From positions 1 to 23,156 of IMG/VR virus record IMGVR_UViG_3300042691_027081: DNA of 23,156 nt. One strand, given 5' to 3'. The notes beneath the pieces were generated by a model. The model was not told the DNA's origin. It made no database searches and was given only the letters and a program-made list of their open reading frames with translations. The translations under genes and the position numbers were made by a program. This DNA comes from a virus. Of the stretch, positions 1 to 6,523 are shown one piece after another (positions within the stretch are counted from its first letter, which is position 1; each line of letters begins with the position of its first letter).

Positions 1-1
1 A

Positions 2-904
2 GAAGACATGCGTCGTGCTTGCCGCATACTTCAGCGTTCTTTATGTAATATTCTTGATTATCAAGACTTCTTAAGTATTCAAAGTAAACTTAGCAATGAC
101 GAGATTCAACCATTAGGGATTGGTGTTACTAATCTAGCCTACTGGCATGCCAAGCGTAGTCTTAAATACGGCGAGAAGGATGCACTACAAGATGTTAAAT
201 CTTGGATGGAGCATCAAGCATATTATCTAACAGAAGCTACTGTTGAGTTGGCTAAAGAACGCGGCGCTTGTACACATAGCGATAAGACACGTTACGGGCA
301 AGGAACATTCCCTTGGGAACTACGTGCTAAAGGTGTAAATGAATTAGCAGACTTTACCCCAGAACTAGATTGGGAACCTTTACGTAAGGAGATGAAAGAA
401 CATGGTGTACGAAATGCTACTCTTATGGCTATTGCTCCAGTTGAGTCTAGTAGTGTTGTTATTAATAGTACAAATGGCATTGAAATGCCAATGAGTTTAA
501 TTTCAACTAAAGAATCAAAAGCAGGATCATTTACACAAGTAGTTCCAGAATACCATAAGTTAAAGAACAAGTATCAACTAATGTGGGAACAGAAAGACTG
601 TGATGGTTATTTGAAGACTGCGGCTGTGCTTGCGGCTTACGTTGACCAAAGTATTAGTACAAATACATTCTACAATCCAGCACACTTTCCAGAACGTAAA
701 GTGCCTACAACATTAATTGTAAAAAATTTAATGCAGGCACAGTTATGGGGAATTAAAACATTTTACTATAGTTTAATCAACAAAGCAGGAAGTAAAGCAA
801 TTGAAGTAGCACAAGAAGTTAATGGATATCATGTTGCTGGAATGAACGGACATCAGGTTAGTGTAGAACTGTTAGAAGAAGATTGCGAGGCTTGTAAATT
901 ATAA
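2..904 (+). CDS. nrdA: Ribonucleoside-diphosphate reductase alpha subunit, C-terminal part (partial at window start)
   Basis: Large catalytic subunit of aerobic class Ia ribonucleotide reductase, which makes dNDPs from NDPs for phage DNA synthesis. The frame is open to the window edge, and the family is about 750 aa, so the first ATG at 8 is internal. Visible family features, counted from that ATG, are the NATNGIE-like block (NSTNGIEMPMSLISTKESK, about residues 153-171), the radical-transfer tyrosine pair YY at 253-254 (E. coli Y730/Y731), and the C-terminal CEACKL tail whose two cysteines re-reduce the active site. The active-site cysteine of the finger loop lies upstream of the window. The stop overlaps the next ATG (TAATG), and nrdB and a glutaredoxin follow, so this is one reductase operon. 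Identity is near certain. Confidence 0.96.
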   Translation, partial: EDMRRACRILQRSLCNILDYQDFLSIQSKLSNDEIQPLGIGVTNLAYWHAKRSLKYGEKDALQDVKSWMEHQAYYLTEATVELAKERGACTHSDKTRYGQGTFPWELRAKGVNELADFTPELDWEPLRKEMKEHGVRNATLMAIAPVESSSVVINSTNGIEMPMSLISTKESKAGSFTQVVPEYHKLKNKYQLMWEQKDCDGYLKTAAVLAAYVDQSISTNTFYNPAHFPERKVPTTLIVKNLMQAQLWGIKTFYYSLINKAGSKAIEVAQEVNGYHVAGMNGHQVSVELLEEDCEACKL

Positions 905-1563
905 TGTTAGAAACTTGTTGCGATATTTTAGTAGACGCTTATAAGCGTAATTGGATTACCAGTAGAGATGGTAACATTAGTATTCGGCATCACGACCGTG
1001 ATCATTTTTATGTTACTCCTAGCGGTGTACGTAAACAGAACATGCAGCCAGAGATGTTTAAAAAAATTAAAATCTGGCGTACAATCAACAGTGGGGTAGG
1101 CACTGGTGTTTTTAACTATAACTGGGAAGTTATTGAACAAACTGACCTTAGTGGAAATCTTGAACCTAGCGGCGAGATGCCTTTACACTTTGGTCTGCAA
1201 AAAGAACTGGGTCAGCACAAAGACGATGTCCGTGTTGTAGTACACGTTCATCCTACCTACTGTGTTGCCGCCATGCATGCCGGAATTGATTTAAGCACTA
1301 TTGTAAATGACTTTCCAGAACTTAGCAGATATACGCGAGTAGCACCAAATGTAGGAGATGTTCCGCCGATCAGTCAAGAATTAGGCGATGCTTGCCATCG
1401 TAATTTAAAGTTGGATAAAGATGGTAATATTTCTTACGATATTGTAGGTATTAAAGGTCACGGAGTAGTTGCTATTGATAGCACACCATGGCGAGCATAT
1501 GAACACATAGAAAGACTAGAACATATTTGCAAGATAGTACTTGCATCAGGAAAACATAAATGA
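904..1563 (+). CDS. Class II aldolase/adducin-family protein
   Basis: A 219 aa protein of the zinc-dependent class II aldolase/adducin family (fuculose-phosphate aldolase, ribulose-phosphate epimerase, MtnB dehydratase relatives). The sequence shows the N-terminal RDGNISIR block (residues 21-28), the TPSG substrate loop (38-41), the catalytic glutamate in SGEMPLH (E91), the zinc histidines in HVHP (H114, H116) and a third histidine in KGHGVV (H186). The metal site therefore looks intact and the enzyme active. The substrate cannot be told from sequence. It starts inside the nrdA stop and its own stop overlaps the nrdB start (ATGA), so it is translationally coupled between the two reductase subunits. 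That position suggests a sugar-phosphate or nucleotide-salvage role, which is inference only. Confidence 0.85.
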   Translation: MLETCCDILVDAYKRNWITSRDGNISIRHHDRDHFYVTPSGVRKQNMQPEMFKKIKIWRTINSGVGTGVFNYNWEVIEQTDLSGNLEPSGEMPLHFGLQKELGQHKDDVRVVVHVHPTYCVAAMHAGIDLSTIVNDFPELSRYTRVAPNVGDVPPISQELGDACHRNLKLDKDGNISYDIVGIKGHGVVAIDSTPWRAYEHIERLEHICKIVLASGKHK

Positions 1564-2660
1564 GCAAACAACAATATAATTTAAACACAAAGACAGACTA
1601 CCTTCACCGTAAAATGTTCTTAGATCCAGCCGGGCCAGTTACTATTCAACGTTTTGAAGAAGTAAAGTATAACAAAATTGCAGACTTTGAAACTACAGCA
1701 CGTGGTTTCTTTTGGGTGCCAGAAGAAATTAGCCTAGCAAAAGATGCAAATGATTTTAAGGATGCATCAGATGCAGTTAAACATATCTTCACTAGCAACC
1801 TGCTTAGGCAAACTGCTCTTGACAGTCTGCAAGGCCGCGGCCCAAGTCAAATCTTTACTCCGGTCGTAAGCCTTCCAGAATTAGAAGCACTGGTCTATAA
1901 CTGGACATTCTTTGAAACAAATATTCACAGCCGTAGTTATAGTCACATCATCCGTAACATCTACAACGTGCCTAAGGAAGTGTTTAACACTATCCACGAC
2001 ACTAAAGAAATTGTAGACATGGCAAGTAGTGTAGGAAAATATTATGACGACTTGCATGTTATCAACTGCCGTAAAGAAGCAGGCGAGAAGATTAACGAAA
2101 AGACACATATCAAAGCAATTTGGTTGGCCTTGAACGCTAGCTATGCCTTAGAAGCGTTCCGCTTTATGGTATCATTTGCCACAAGTCTAGCAATGGTAGA
2201 GAACAAGATCTTTATTGGTAATGGCAACATTATCAGTTTGATTCTACAAGACGAATTGCTACACAAAGGGTGGACCGCTTTCTTAATTAATCAAGTATGC
2301 AAGGAAGATGCTCGATTTGCAGAAGCCAAACAAGAGTGTGAGGCAGAGGTGTATCAACTATATATGGATGTTATACGTGAAGAAAAGGAGTGGGCCGACT
2401 ATTTGTTTATTAAAGGTCCTGTGATTGGACTTAACGCAAATATTCTTAAAGACTTTGTTGACTATACAGCGTTTGGTGCATTAAAAGATATTGGTATAAA
2501 ATATCAGCATCCTGCTCCAAAGTCAACTCCTATTCCTTGGTTTAACAAACACAGCGATACAAGTAAAAAACAAACAGCATTACAGGAAAGTGAAAGCACC
2601 AATTATGTAATTGGCGTGATGTCCGATGCGATTGATTATGACGAACTACCTGTATTATAA
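1560..2660 (+). CDS. nrdB: Ribonucleoside-diphosphate reductase beta subunit (diiron radical subunit)
   Basis: A 366 aa small subunit of class Ia ribonucleotide reductase, which holds the diiron centre and stable tyrosyl radical. By comparison with the E. coli ligands D84, E115, H118, Y122, E204, E238 and H241 I place D88, E119, H123, radical Y127, E198, E232 and H235. The helix-B motif reads ETNIHSRSY where E. coli has ETIHSRSY. There is thus one extra residue between the Glu and His ligands, while D88 to E119 keeps the E. coli spacing of 31. The C-terminal tail (NYVIGVMSDAIDYDELPVL) resembles the NrdA-docking tail of the family. The start overlaps the aldolase stop by 4 nt. Length is normal (E. 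coli 376 aa). Confidence 0.95.
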   Translation: MSKQQYNLNTKTDYLHRKMFLDPAGPVTIQRFEEVKYNKIADFETTARGFFWVPEEISLAKDANDFKDASDAVKHIFTSNLLRQTALDSLQGRGPSQIFTPVVSLPELEALVYNWTFFETNIHSRSYSHIIRNIYNVPKEVFNTIHDTKEIVDMASSVGKYYDDLHVINCRKEAGEKINEKTHIKAIWLALNASYALEAFRFMVSFATSLAMVENKIFIGNGNIISLILQDELLHKGWTAFLINQVCKEDARFAEAKQECEAEVYQLYMDVIREEKEWADYLFIKGPVIGLNANILKDFVDYTAFGALKDIGIKYQHPAPKSTPIPWFNKHSDTSKKQTALQESESTNYVIGVMSDAIDYDELPVL

Positions 2661-2679
2661 TTAACTTTTAGGAAACACT

Positions 2680-2916
2680 ATGATTAAAGTTTACACAAAA
2701 AATAATTGCCCATTTTGCGATAGAGCCAAAGCTCTTTTAGAAAGCAAAGGAAAAATGTATATTTCTGTCAACATTGAAGAAAATGAGACTGAAAGAGATT
2801 TTTTAATTGGACAAGGTTTAAAATCCGTTCCACAAATTTTTAAAGATAACACACTTATTCCAGGCGGCTTTCAAGCATTATCTACACAATCTGAAGACTT
2901 CTGGAACACACTATAA
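2680..2916 (+). CDS. Glutaredoxin
   Basis: A 78 aa dithiol glutaredoxin with the CPFC redox motif at residues 10-13, a SVPQIF block containing the cis-proline, and GGFQ near the C-terminus, all standard for the thioredoxin fold. It probably reduces the C-terminal cysteines of NrdA, as T4 NrdC does. It lies 19 nt after nrdB, with AGGAAA about 6 nt before the ATG, and continues the reductase operon. Length is typical of phage and small bacterial glutaredoxins. Confidence 0.93.
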   Translation: MIKVYTKNNCPFCDRAKALLESKGKMYISVNIEENETERDFLIGQGLKSVPQIFKDNTLIPGGFQALSTQSEDFWNTL

Positions 2917-2925
2917 AGGAAAACT

Positions 2926-3216
2926 ATGTTAATAGATAAAGGCGTATCAGTAGGCGAAGTAATTACACTTAAACTTACAAGCGGTGAAGAAATTGTTGCT
3001 AAACTTACAGAAGAAACAGCAACTTATTATAAACTAAGTAAACCTATGGTTATTGGCATGGGTGCAAAAGGTCCAGGACTAATGCCTTACTTGTTTACAG
3101 TACATCCAGACAAAGAAGTAAAACTTTTAAAAATTACAGTTACAGTTGCCGAAGCAACAGACAAGCAATTTGCAGATCAATTTATAGAATCTACATCAGG
3201 TATAAAACTAGTATAA
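2926..3216 (+). CDS. Small beta-rich protein, possibly Sm-like fold
   Basis: A 96 aa protein of unknown function. The first half (GEVITLKLTSGEEIVAKL) alternates hydrophobic residues around a turn, in the pattern V-x-L-x-x-G-x-E-x-x-A-x-L seen in Sm/LSM or SH3-like barrels. The second half has further predicted strands (EVKLLKITVTVAEA) and ends in GIKLV. No cysteine or catalytic motif is visible. It follows the glutaredoxin by 9 nt with AAAGGAAA ahead of the ATG, so it is probably the last gene of the nrd operon. The Sm-like assignment is only a pattern resemblance; RNA binding should not be assumed. Confidence 0.7.
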   Translation: MLIDKGVSVGEVITLKLTSGEEIVAKLTEETATYYKLSKPMVIGMGAKGPGLMPYLFTVHPDKEVKLLKITVTVAEATDKQFADQFIESTSGIKLV

Positions 3217-3219
3217 ATA
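3212..3219 (+). promoter_or_regulatory. Candidate T4-type late promoter (TATAAATA)
   Basis: This is an exact match to the T4 late -10 box TATAAATA. It lies across the end of the 96 aa gene, 19 nt before the ATG of the putative structural gene at 3239. Position and downstream gene type fit late transcription. The motif is short and AT-rich, so a chance match is possible. Confidence 0.45.
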
Positions 3220-3238
3220 CCTAAAATAGGAGAATTAT

Positions 3239-3964
3239 ATGCCAGGAGTTTTATTAACAGCGACTCTTTCTACAGGTGGTACAGTTGTAGTAGATGATAC
3301 CATCGCAGTTGCAGCCATCGCAGCTCTTACAGAGGCCATGTCTGAATTCACTGCACTTGCCGCTAATATTCCAGGAACTCCAGCATCTAACCTAGCTACT
3401 ATTGCAGAAGCCACAAACGACATGGCAAATATGATGACAGATGTTATTACACAGCAACAAGAAATTAACAGGAATATAGAATTATTAGTAAGATCAATGA
3501 CCAGAGTTTCTACAAACATAGGAACTGGAGTAACCACAGCTCAACTAGCATATTTAGATCAGTCAAAAGCTAATCTATTTCAACAGACACAGTCGCAGGA
3601 TGCTCTCGCAAGAGCAGGGTTGCCTCCAACTACAGTAACACCTGGCGATATTTCCCAGCGTGTTACAGGAACAGCTAAAGACATTGGTGATTTACAGTTA
3701 CAAAGTAAAGTGGCAGGACTAACTCAAGACGGGTTGGCCTATGTAGGAGATCTGGTTACTGATGTAGGAACTAATCTTATTGAAGAAGCATTAGATGCCA
3801 CAGGTATCTCGGGGCTTTGGAATACAGCAAAGCAAAAGTTTAACGCTTTATTTCCAAAAATTACAACAGCTAGAAAGAAAGCTGTTCAAACTAATGCCGT
3901 TAAACGCGGAGCAACTTCAGGACGCCCAACTATCCAAGTTCCAATTGACATTGATCAAGGCTAA
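3239..3964 (+). CDS. Hypothetical protein, possibly virion-associated
   Basis: A 241 aa protein that I do not recognise. It is rich in Ala, Thr and Val, with no signal peptide or clear membrane segment. An N-terminal region of short hydrophobic Ala-rich stretches (residues 1-55) is followed by a predicted helical or coiled-coil stretch (NDMANMMTDVITQQQEINRN, about 60-80), a central helical part, and a basic tail (TTARKKAVQTNAVKRGATSG). The composition resembles phage structural or baseplate-associated proteins, and the next gene, one base away, is a PAAR protein. A baseplate or tail role is therefore plausible but unproven. The start is supported by AGGAG 6 nt upstream and by the late-promoter-like box at 3212. 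Confidence 0.75.
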   Translation: MPGVLLTATLSTGGTVVVDDTIAVAAIAALTEAMSEFTALAANIPGTPASNLATIAEATNDMANMMTDVITQQQEINRNIELLVRSMTRVSTNIGTGVTTAQLAYLDQSKANLFQQTQSQDALARAGLPPTTVTPGDISQRVTGTAKDIGDLQLQSKVAGLTQDGLAYVGDLVTDVGTNLIEEALDATGISGLWNTAKQKFNALFPKITTARKKAVQTNAVKRGATSGRPTIQVPIDIDQG

Positions 3965-3965
3965 T

Positions 3966-4220
3966 ATGAGTAAAGACAGCGTAGCAAGAGTTGGCAAAGA
4001 TATTGGTAGCAATAAAATATTTAAAACTGGATCAACTAATGTGTCGGTTAACGATACAGACGTAGTATTTGAAACCAGTACAAATTCATCTGGCGTACTT
4101 GTAATAGCTGGATCCCAAACGGTTTTTGTCAATGATAAAGGTATTGGCAGAGAAACCGATGGTATGAGCGATGGCGGCCTCATAACCTCAGGCAGTACTA
4201 ACGTATTTGCCGGGAAATAA
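3966..4220 (+). CDS. PAAR-motif protein, putative tail-spike tip
   Basis: An 84 aa protein whose repeats match the PAAR/spike-tip pattern: TGSTNVSVND, then VIAGSQTVFVNDKGIGRETD, then LITSGSTNVFAGK. GS-x-x-V-x-V-N-D and a following charged GIGRETD are typical of proteins that cap the central spike of contractile tails; T4 gp5.4 and T6SS PAAR proteins are the known examples. The metal-binding His/Cys seen in many PAAR proteins are not evident, so metal coordination may be absent. The ATG at 3966 lies one base after the preceding stop. A longer in-frame start at 3795 lies wholly inside the upstream gene and is rejected. Confidence 0.8.
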   Translation: MSKDSVARVGKDIGSNKIFKTGSTNVSVNDTDVVFETSTNSSGVLVIAGSQTVFVNDKGIGRETDGMSDGGLITSGSTNVFAGK

Positions 4221-4234
4221 CCCCACCAAAAAGT

Positions 4235-4264
4235 TTGACACTAAGTAGTACAGTCTGCTAAATT
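4235..4264 (+). promoter_or_regulatory. Sigma70-like promoter upstream of the histone-like gene
   Basis: A consensus -35 TTGACA at 4235-4240 is followed, after 18 nt, by TAAATT at 4259-4264 (4 of 6 to TATAAT). It begins TTGACACTA, as do the promoters at 5365 and 9626, and is preceded by CCCACCAAAA, which also precedes the one at 9626. It would drive the 66 aa gene at 4304. Confidence 0.6.
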
Positions 4265-4303
4265 ATAGCAGGAGTTACATACTCACCATTAAAGGAGAAC
4301 AAA

Positions 4304-4504
4304 ATGGCACAAAATAGACATCAAGAATTCACTGCTCTAGTTGAAGCAATGGAAGGCGATTTTGAAAAGTTTTATGATAAAGAAGTTGGCGCAGCAGGAA
4401 CCCGTGTCCGTAAGCACTTACAAGAGTTGGCAAAACTCTGCAAAGAAGTTCGTAATGACGTAACCGCAGTTAAAAACGCTCGTAAAGAGTCTTCTGGAAA
4501 GTAA
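4304..4504 (+). CDS. Hc1-like histone H1-type DNA-binding protein
   Basis: A 66 aa protein matching the short bacterial/phage family related to the conserved N-terminal part of chlamydial histone Hc1. Signature blocks are FTALVEAMEGDFEKFYDKE, then AAGTRVRKHLQELAKL and a lysine-rich end. It is predicted to be all helical. Family members are assumed to bind DNA non-specifically and compact it; here it could act on phage or host DNA. Its own sigma70-like promoter at 4235 and an AAAGGAG ribosome site 7 nt before the ATG suggest early, strong expression. The family call is good; the function is inferred. Confidence 0.8.
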   Translation: MAQNRHQEFTALVEAMEGDFEKFYDKEVGAAGTRVRKHLQELAKLCKEVRNDVTAVKNARKESSGK

Positions 4505-4505
4505 C

Positions 4506-4513
4506 AATAAATA
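4506..4513 (+). promoter_or_regulatory. Candidate late promoter box (AATAAATA)
   Basis: Seven of eight bases match the T4 late box, just after the stop of the histone-like gene and 27 nt before the small membrane-protein gene at 4541. Its relatives at 3212, 6878, 10851 and 14884 are also intergenic or overlap a stop codon. Confidence 0.3.
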
Positions 4514-4540
4514 TAGTTGTTCACATTTGGAGGAACGATT

Positions 4541-4657
4541 ATGTTAGAAACATTATTTTGGTTCGCCCTTGGCGCATTTGTAGGTTGGAACTTTCCACAA
4601 CCTGAGTTTGCAAAAACAATTCAGGCTAAAGTACTAGGAATGTTTAAAAAGGGTTAA
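4541..4657 (+). CDS. 38 aa small membrane protein
   Basis: A short gene with a strong ribosome site (GGAGGA about 8 nt before the ATG). It starts MLETLFWFALGAFVGWNF, one predicted transmembrane segment, and ends in a basic tail (FKKG). The stop is followed two bases later by the iscU ATG, so the two are likely co-transcribed. Single-pass proteins of this size are common in T4-like phages. No function can be assigned. Confidence 0.65.
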   Translation: MLETLFWFALGAFVGWNFPQPEFAKTIQAKVLGMFKKG

Positions 4658-4659
4658 TT

Positions 4660-5049
4660 ATGGCATATTCAGACAAAGTTATTGATCACTATGAGAATCC
4701 TCGTAACGTAGGTAGCTTTGATAAGAATGATACTGATGTTGGCACAGGCATGGTGGGAGCACCTGCCTGTGGCGACGTAATGAAGTTGCAAATCAAAGTA
4801 GGCGAAAATGGAATTATCGAAGATGCTAAGTTTAAGACTTATGGTTGCGGAAGTGCTATTGCGTCTAGTTCACTGGTCACTGAATGGCTTAAGGGCAAAA
4901 CACTTGACCAAGCAGGACAGATCAAGAATAGTGAGATTGCAACAGAGCTTGCACTCCCTCCGGTTAAAATACATTGTTCTATCTTAGCAGAAGATGCAAT
5001 TAAGGCGGCGGTAATTGACTACAAAGAAAAACATGGTATCACTAACTGA
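4660..5049 (+). CDS. iscU: Fe-S cluster scaffold protein IscU
   Basis: A 129 aa scaffold on which Fe-S clusters are assembled. All ligand residues are present at the same numbers as in E. coli IscU: C37 and D39 in PACGD, C63 in YGCGSA, and C106 in HCSI, next to an ALPPVKIHCS stretch equivalent to the HscA-binding LPPVK motif. The protein therefore looks functional. It overlaps iscA by 17 nt. No cysteine desulfurase is present in the window, so sulfur would have to come from a host desulfurase. The presence of a scaffold and carrier suggests support for host or phage Fe-S enzymes during infection. Confidence 0.95.
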   Translation: MAYSDKVIDHYENPRNVGSFDKNDTDVGTGMVGAPACGDVMKLQIKVGENGIIEDAKFKTYGCGSAIASSSLVTEWLKGKTLDQAGQIKNSEIATELALPPVKIHCSILAEDAIKAAVIDYKEKHGITN

Positions 5050-5359
5050 ACAAGCCGCAAAAAAAGTGTTATCACATTTAGAAAAAAGAGGCCAAGGCTA
5101 CGGCATTACTATTGGTGTTAAAACTACTGGTTGTAGCGGAATGGCTTACAAATTAGAATATGTAGACAGCCCACCGGTAACTAGAGATTGGATGAGTTAC
5201 GATAGTTACGGTGTTAAAATTTGGGTAAATGGTAGAGACTTGCCCTATCTTAATGGTTTAACAATGGATTGGAAAAAACAAGGCCTTAACGAAGGTTTTG
5301 ATTTTGTTAACCCAAACGAAAAAGATCGTTGCGGCTGCGGCGAAAGTTTTCGAGTATAA
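5033..5359 (+). CDS. iscA: A-type Fe-S carrier protein (IscA/HesB family)
   Basis: A 108 aa A-type carrier with the three conserved cysteines C34 (TTGCSGM), C100 and C102 (RCGCGESF), and the typical VNGRDLPYLNGLTMDW core. It passes Fe-S clusters or iron to target proteins. I choose the ATG at 5033, because family members begin with a short helix (SLTEQAAKKV) shortly after the start; the TTG at 5015 adds only six residues. It overlaps iscU by 17 nt. Cyanophages are known to carry A-type carriers; the pairing with IscU here is less usual. Confidence 0.93.
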   Translation: MVSLTEQAAKKVLSHLEKRGQGYGITIGVKTTGCSGMAYKLEYVDSPPVTRDWMSYDSYGVKIWVNGRDLPYLNGLTMDWKKQGLNEGFDFVNPNEKDRCGCGESFRV

Positions 5360-5364
5360 ATTTC

Positions 5365-5393
5365 TTGACACTAACCAAAAAATTCTGTATACT
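5365..5393 (+). promoter_or_regulatory. Strong sigma70-type promoter
   Basis: TTGACA (5365-5370), a 17 nt spacer and TATACT (5388-5393): a consensus -35 and a 5/6 -10. It lies just after iscA and would drive the 130 aa gene that starts at 5425. It shares the TTGACACTA start with the promoters at 4235 and 9626. Confidence 0.8.
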
Positions 5394-5424
5394 AGCAGAA
5401 TAGTAAAACTTTTGGAGAATAATT

Positions 5425-5817
5425 TTGAGTATGCATTTGGAAGGCCCATGGCTCAGCACCACTGGCAAAAAGAAAGGTAAACAGAAATTTGCTTCAGCAG
5501 AACACGCCCGCAAGGCTCGAGAACAAGAAGAGTCTTGGAAAGAGTTACAAAAGAAATGGGGACTTGAAGCAGAAGAAAAAAAGCGCAAACGTGCTTTGAC
5601 TGCCGAAGTATGGAAGCCAGACAACAAACCATATACTAGATATGGCACTGATGTCAAACACCCAAGTTTGCCATTTACCGGTGGTCCATGCACCGTTGCA
5701 CCAAAAAAAGTTTACACTGGAACTATGGTAAAAGGCATTGCAACCATGCATAAAAGCAACGCTGTACCTGTTTTTAGTGATGAACAAGCAGTAGATATTA
5801 GTAAAATGCGTCGTTGA
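5425..5817 (+). CDS. Conserved marine T4-like phage protein, function unknown
   Basis: A 130 aa basic protein. It begins SMHLEGPWLSTTGKKKGKQKF, has a Lys/Glu-rich helix (residues 27-58) and ends MHKSNAVPVFSDEQAVDISKMRR. I recognise this N- and C-terminal pattern from marine T4-like phages, where it has no known function. The start is TTG at 5425, 7 nt after GGAG, rather than the ATG at 5431, whose spacing of 13 nt is poor; the alternative removes two residues. The strong promoter at 5365 suggests early expression from host RNA polymerase. The charged helix may bind nucleic acid, but this is a guess. Confidence 0.8.
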   Translation: MSMHLEGPWLSTTGKKKGKQKFASAEHARKAREQEESWKELQKKWGLEAEEKKRKRALTAEVWKPDNKPYTRYGTDVKHPSLPFTGGPCTVAPKKVYTGTMVKGIATMHKSNAVPVFSDEQAVDISKMRR

Positions 5818-5819
5818 TT

Positions 5820-5837
5820 TAAAAACTTATGTTTTTA
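5820..5837 (+). terminator. AT-rich hairpin after the 130 aa gene
   Basis: TAAAAAC and GTTTTTA form a perfect 7-bp stem around TTAT, starting 3 nt after the stop. The U-rich 3' arm could act in termination, but there is no GC-rich stem, so efficiency is doubtful. Confidence 0.3.
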
Positions 5838-5866
5838 TACATGAACAACAGGCATAACTATATATT

Positions 5867-5970
5867 GTACCCCAAAGGTTTGGGGTACTTAGGCAGTAGG
5901 CTTTTAACGCATGAGGAGATGTATCGAAGCCGTATTTTAAAAGTGTCCCTAGCGAGGACTCATCCAGCGT
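5867..5970 (+). ncRNA. Possible structured RNA / leader of the endolysin gene
   Basis: This 104-nt stretch in the window's longest gap is dense in complementarity. GTACCCCAAA at 5867 and TTTGGGGTAC at 5879 make a 10-bp inverted repeat. ACGCATGA (5907-5914) can pair with TCAT (5960-5963) and, after a CCA bulge, GCGT (5967-5970). GTCC (5945) pairs with GGAC (5956). Two competing helices exist: GGCTT/AAGCC (5899/5927) and CTTTTAA/TTAAAAG (5901/5937). It ends just before the AAAGGAG ribosome site of the endolysin gene. I match it to no known RNA family, and it is not a tRNA (no T-arm or acceptor stem). Confidence 0.35.
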
Positions 5971-5983
5971 AAAGGAGAAAAAC

Positions 5984-6514
5984 ATGATACGCATTATCAA
6001 AATTTTAGTCTTTGCTCTAGCATCGGTGCTAGTTGCAATAGGCGGTTATAAAGCAGTTACATATAAGTTAGAATCACTAAAGACTGCTAGAATTGCAATA
6101 AGCCCAGTTACAGCAGAAATGAGACAGAAACAATTAGACTGTCTAGCTCGTAACATCTACCACGAAGCAGGCTACGAGCCATTCGAAGGTAAGGTAGCGG
6201 TTGCACAAGTTACAATCAATCGTGCAGAAAGCGGACATTTTCCCAGCGATATCTGCAAGGTAGTTTATCAAAAGAACATAGTTTATGAAAAAGTTCTTTG
6301 TCAATTTAGTTGGTACTGTGAAAGTGCTACACTGAAAAAACCAATGAATGGTCCAGTTTATTACGAGTCCATGGAAGTTGCCAAAAAAGTTCTCTTAGAA
6401 GGATTTAGATTACCTTCAGTTAAAGACGCACTATACTTTCATGGGGATTATATAAATCCTGGATGGAAAAGAGAAAGAGTAGCAAAAATTGGTCGTCATA
6501 TTTTTTACAAGTGA
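5984..6514 (+). CDS. Cell wall hydrolase, SleB/CwlJ family (putative endolysin)
   Basis: A 176 aa protein of the Hydrolase_2 (SleB/CwlJ) family, which cleaves peptidoglycan glycan strands. An N-terminal hydrophobic segment (IIKILVFALASVLVAIGG, residues 4-21) looks like a signal-anchor, so it may be exported by Sec and tethered to the inner membrane. The catalytic domain starts at about residue 50. It shows LDCLARNIYHEAGYEP with the predicted catalytic E61, then KVAVAQVTINR, CQFSWYC and a C-terminal IGRHIFYK. The next gene encodes a membrane protein that could be its holin. AAAGGAG lies about 6 nt before the ATG. Host lysis is the likely role. Confidence 0.85.
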   Translation: MIRIIKILVFALASVLVAIGGYKAVTYKLESLKTARIAISPVTAEMRQKQLDCLARNIYHEAGYEPFEGKVAVAQVTINRAESGHFPSDICKVVYQKNIVYEKVLCQFSWYCESATLKKPMNGPVYYESMEVAKKVLLEGFRLPSVKDALYFHGDYINPGWKRERVAKIGRHIFYK

Positions 6515-6523
6515 GAATAGATA

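Noticed and set aside
3795-3965. Longer start for the PAAR protein
   Set aside because: It reads the 241 aa gene in another frame; PAAR-like sequence begins only after ATG 3966.
5307-5693. 128 aa minus-strand ORF
   Set aside because: It lies opposite iscA and the conserved 130 aa gene, with a Ser/Leu/Phe-rich shadow composition and no supporting signal.
5888-5970. tRNA in the gap before the endolysin gene (CTTTTAA resembles a Lys anticodon loop, and CCA is present)
   Set aside because: No acceptor stem, no paired anticodon stem and no GTTCGA T-loop could be formed.
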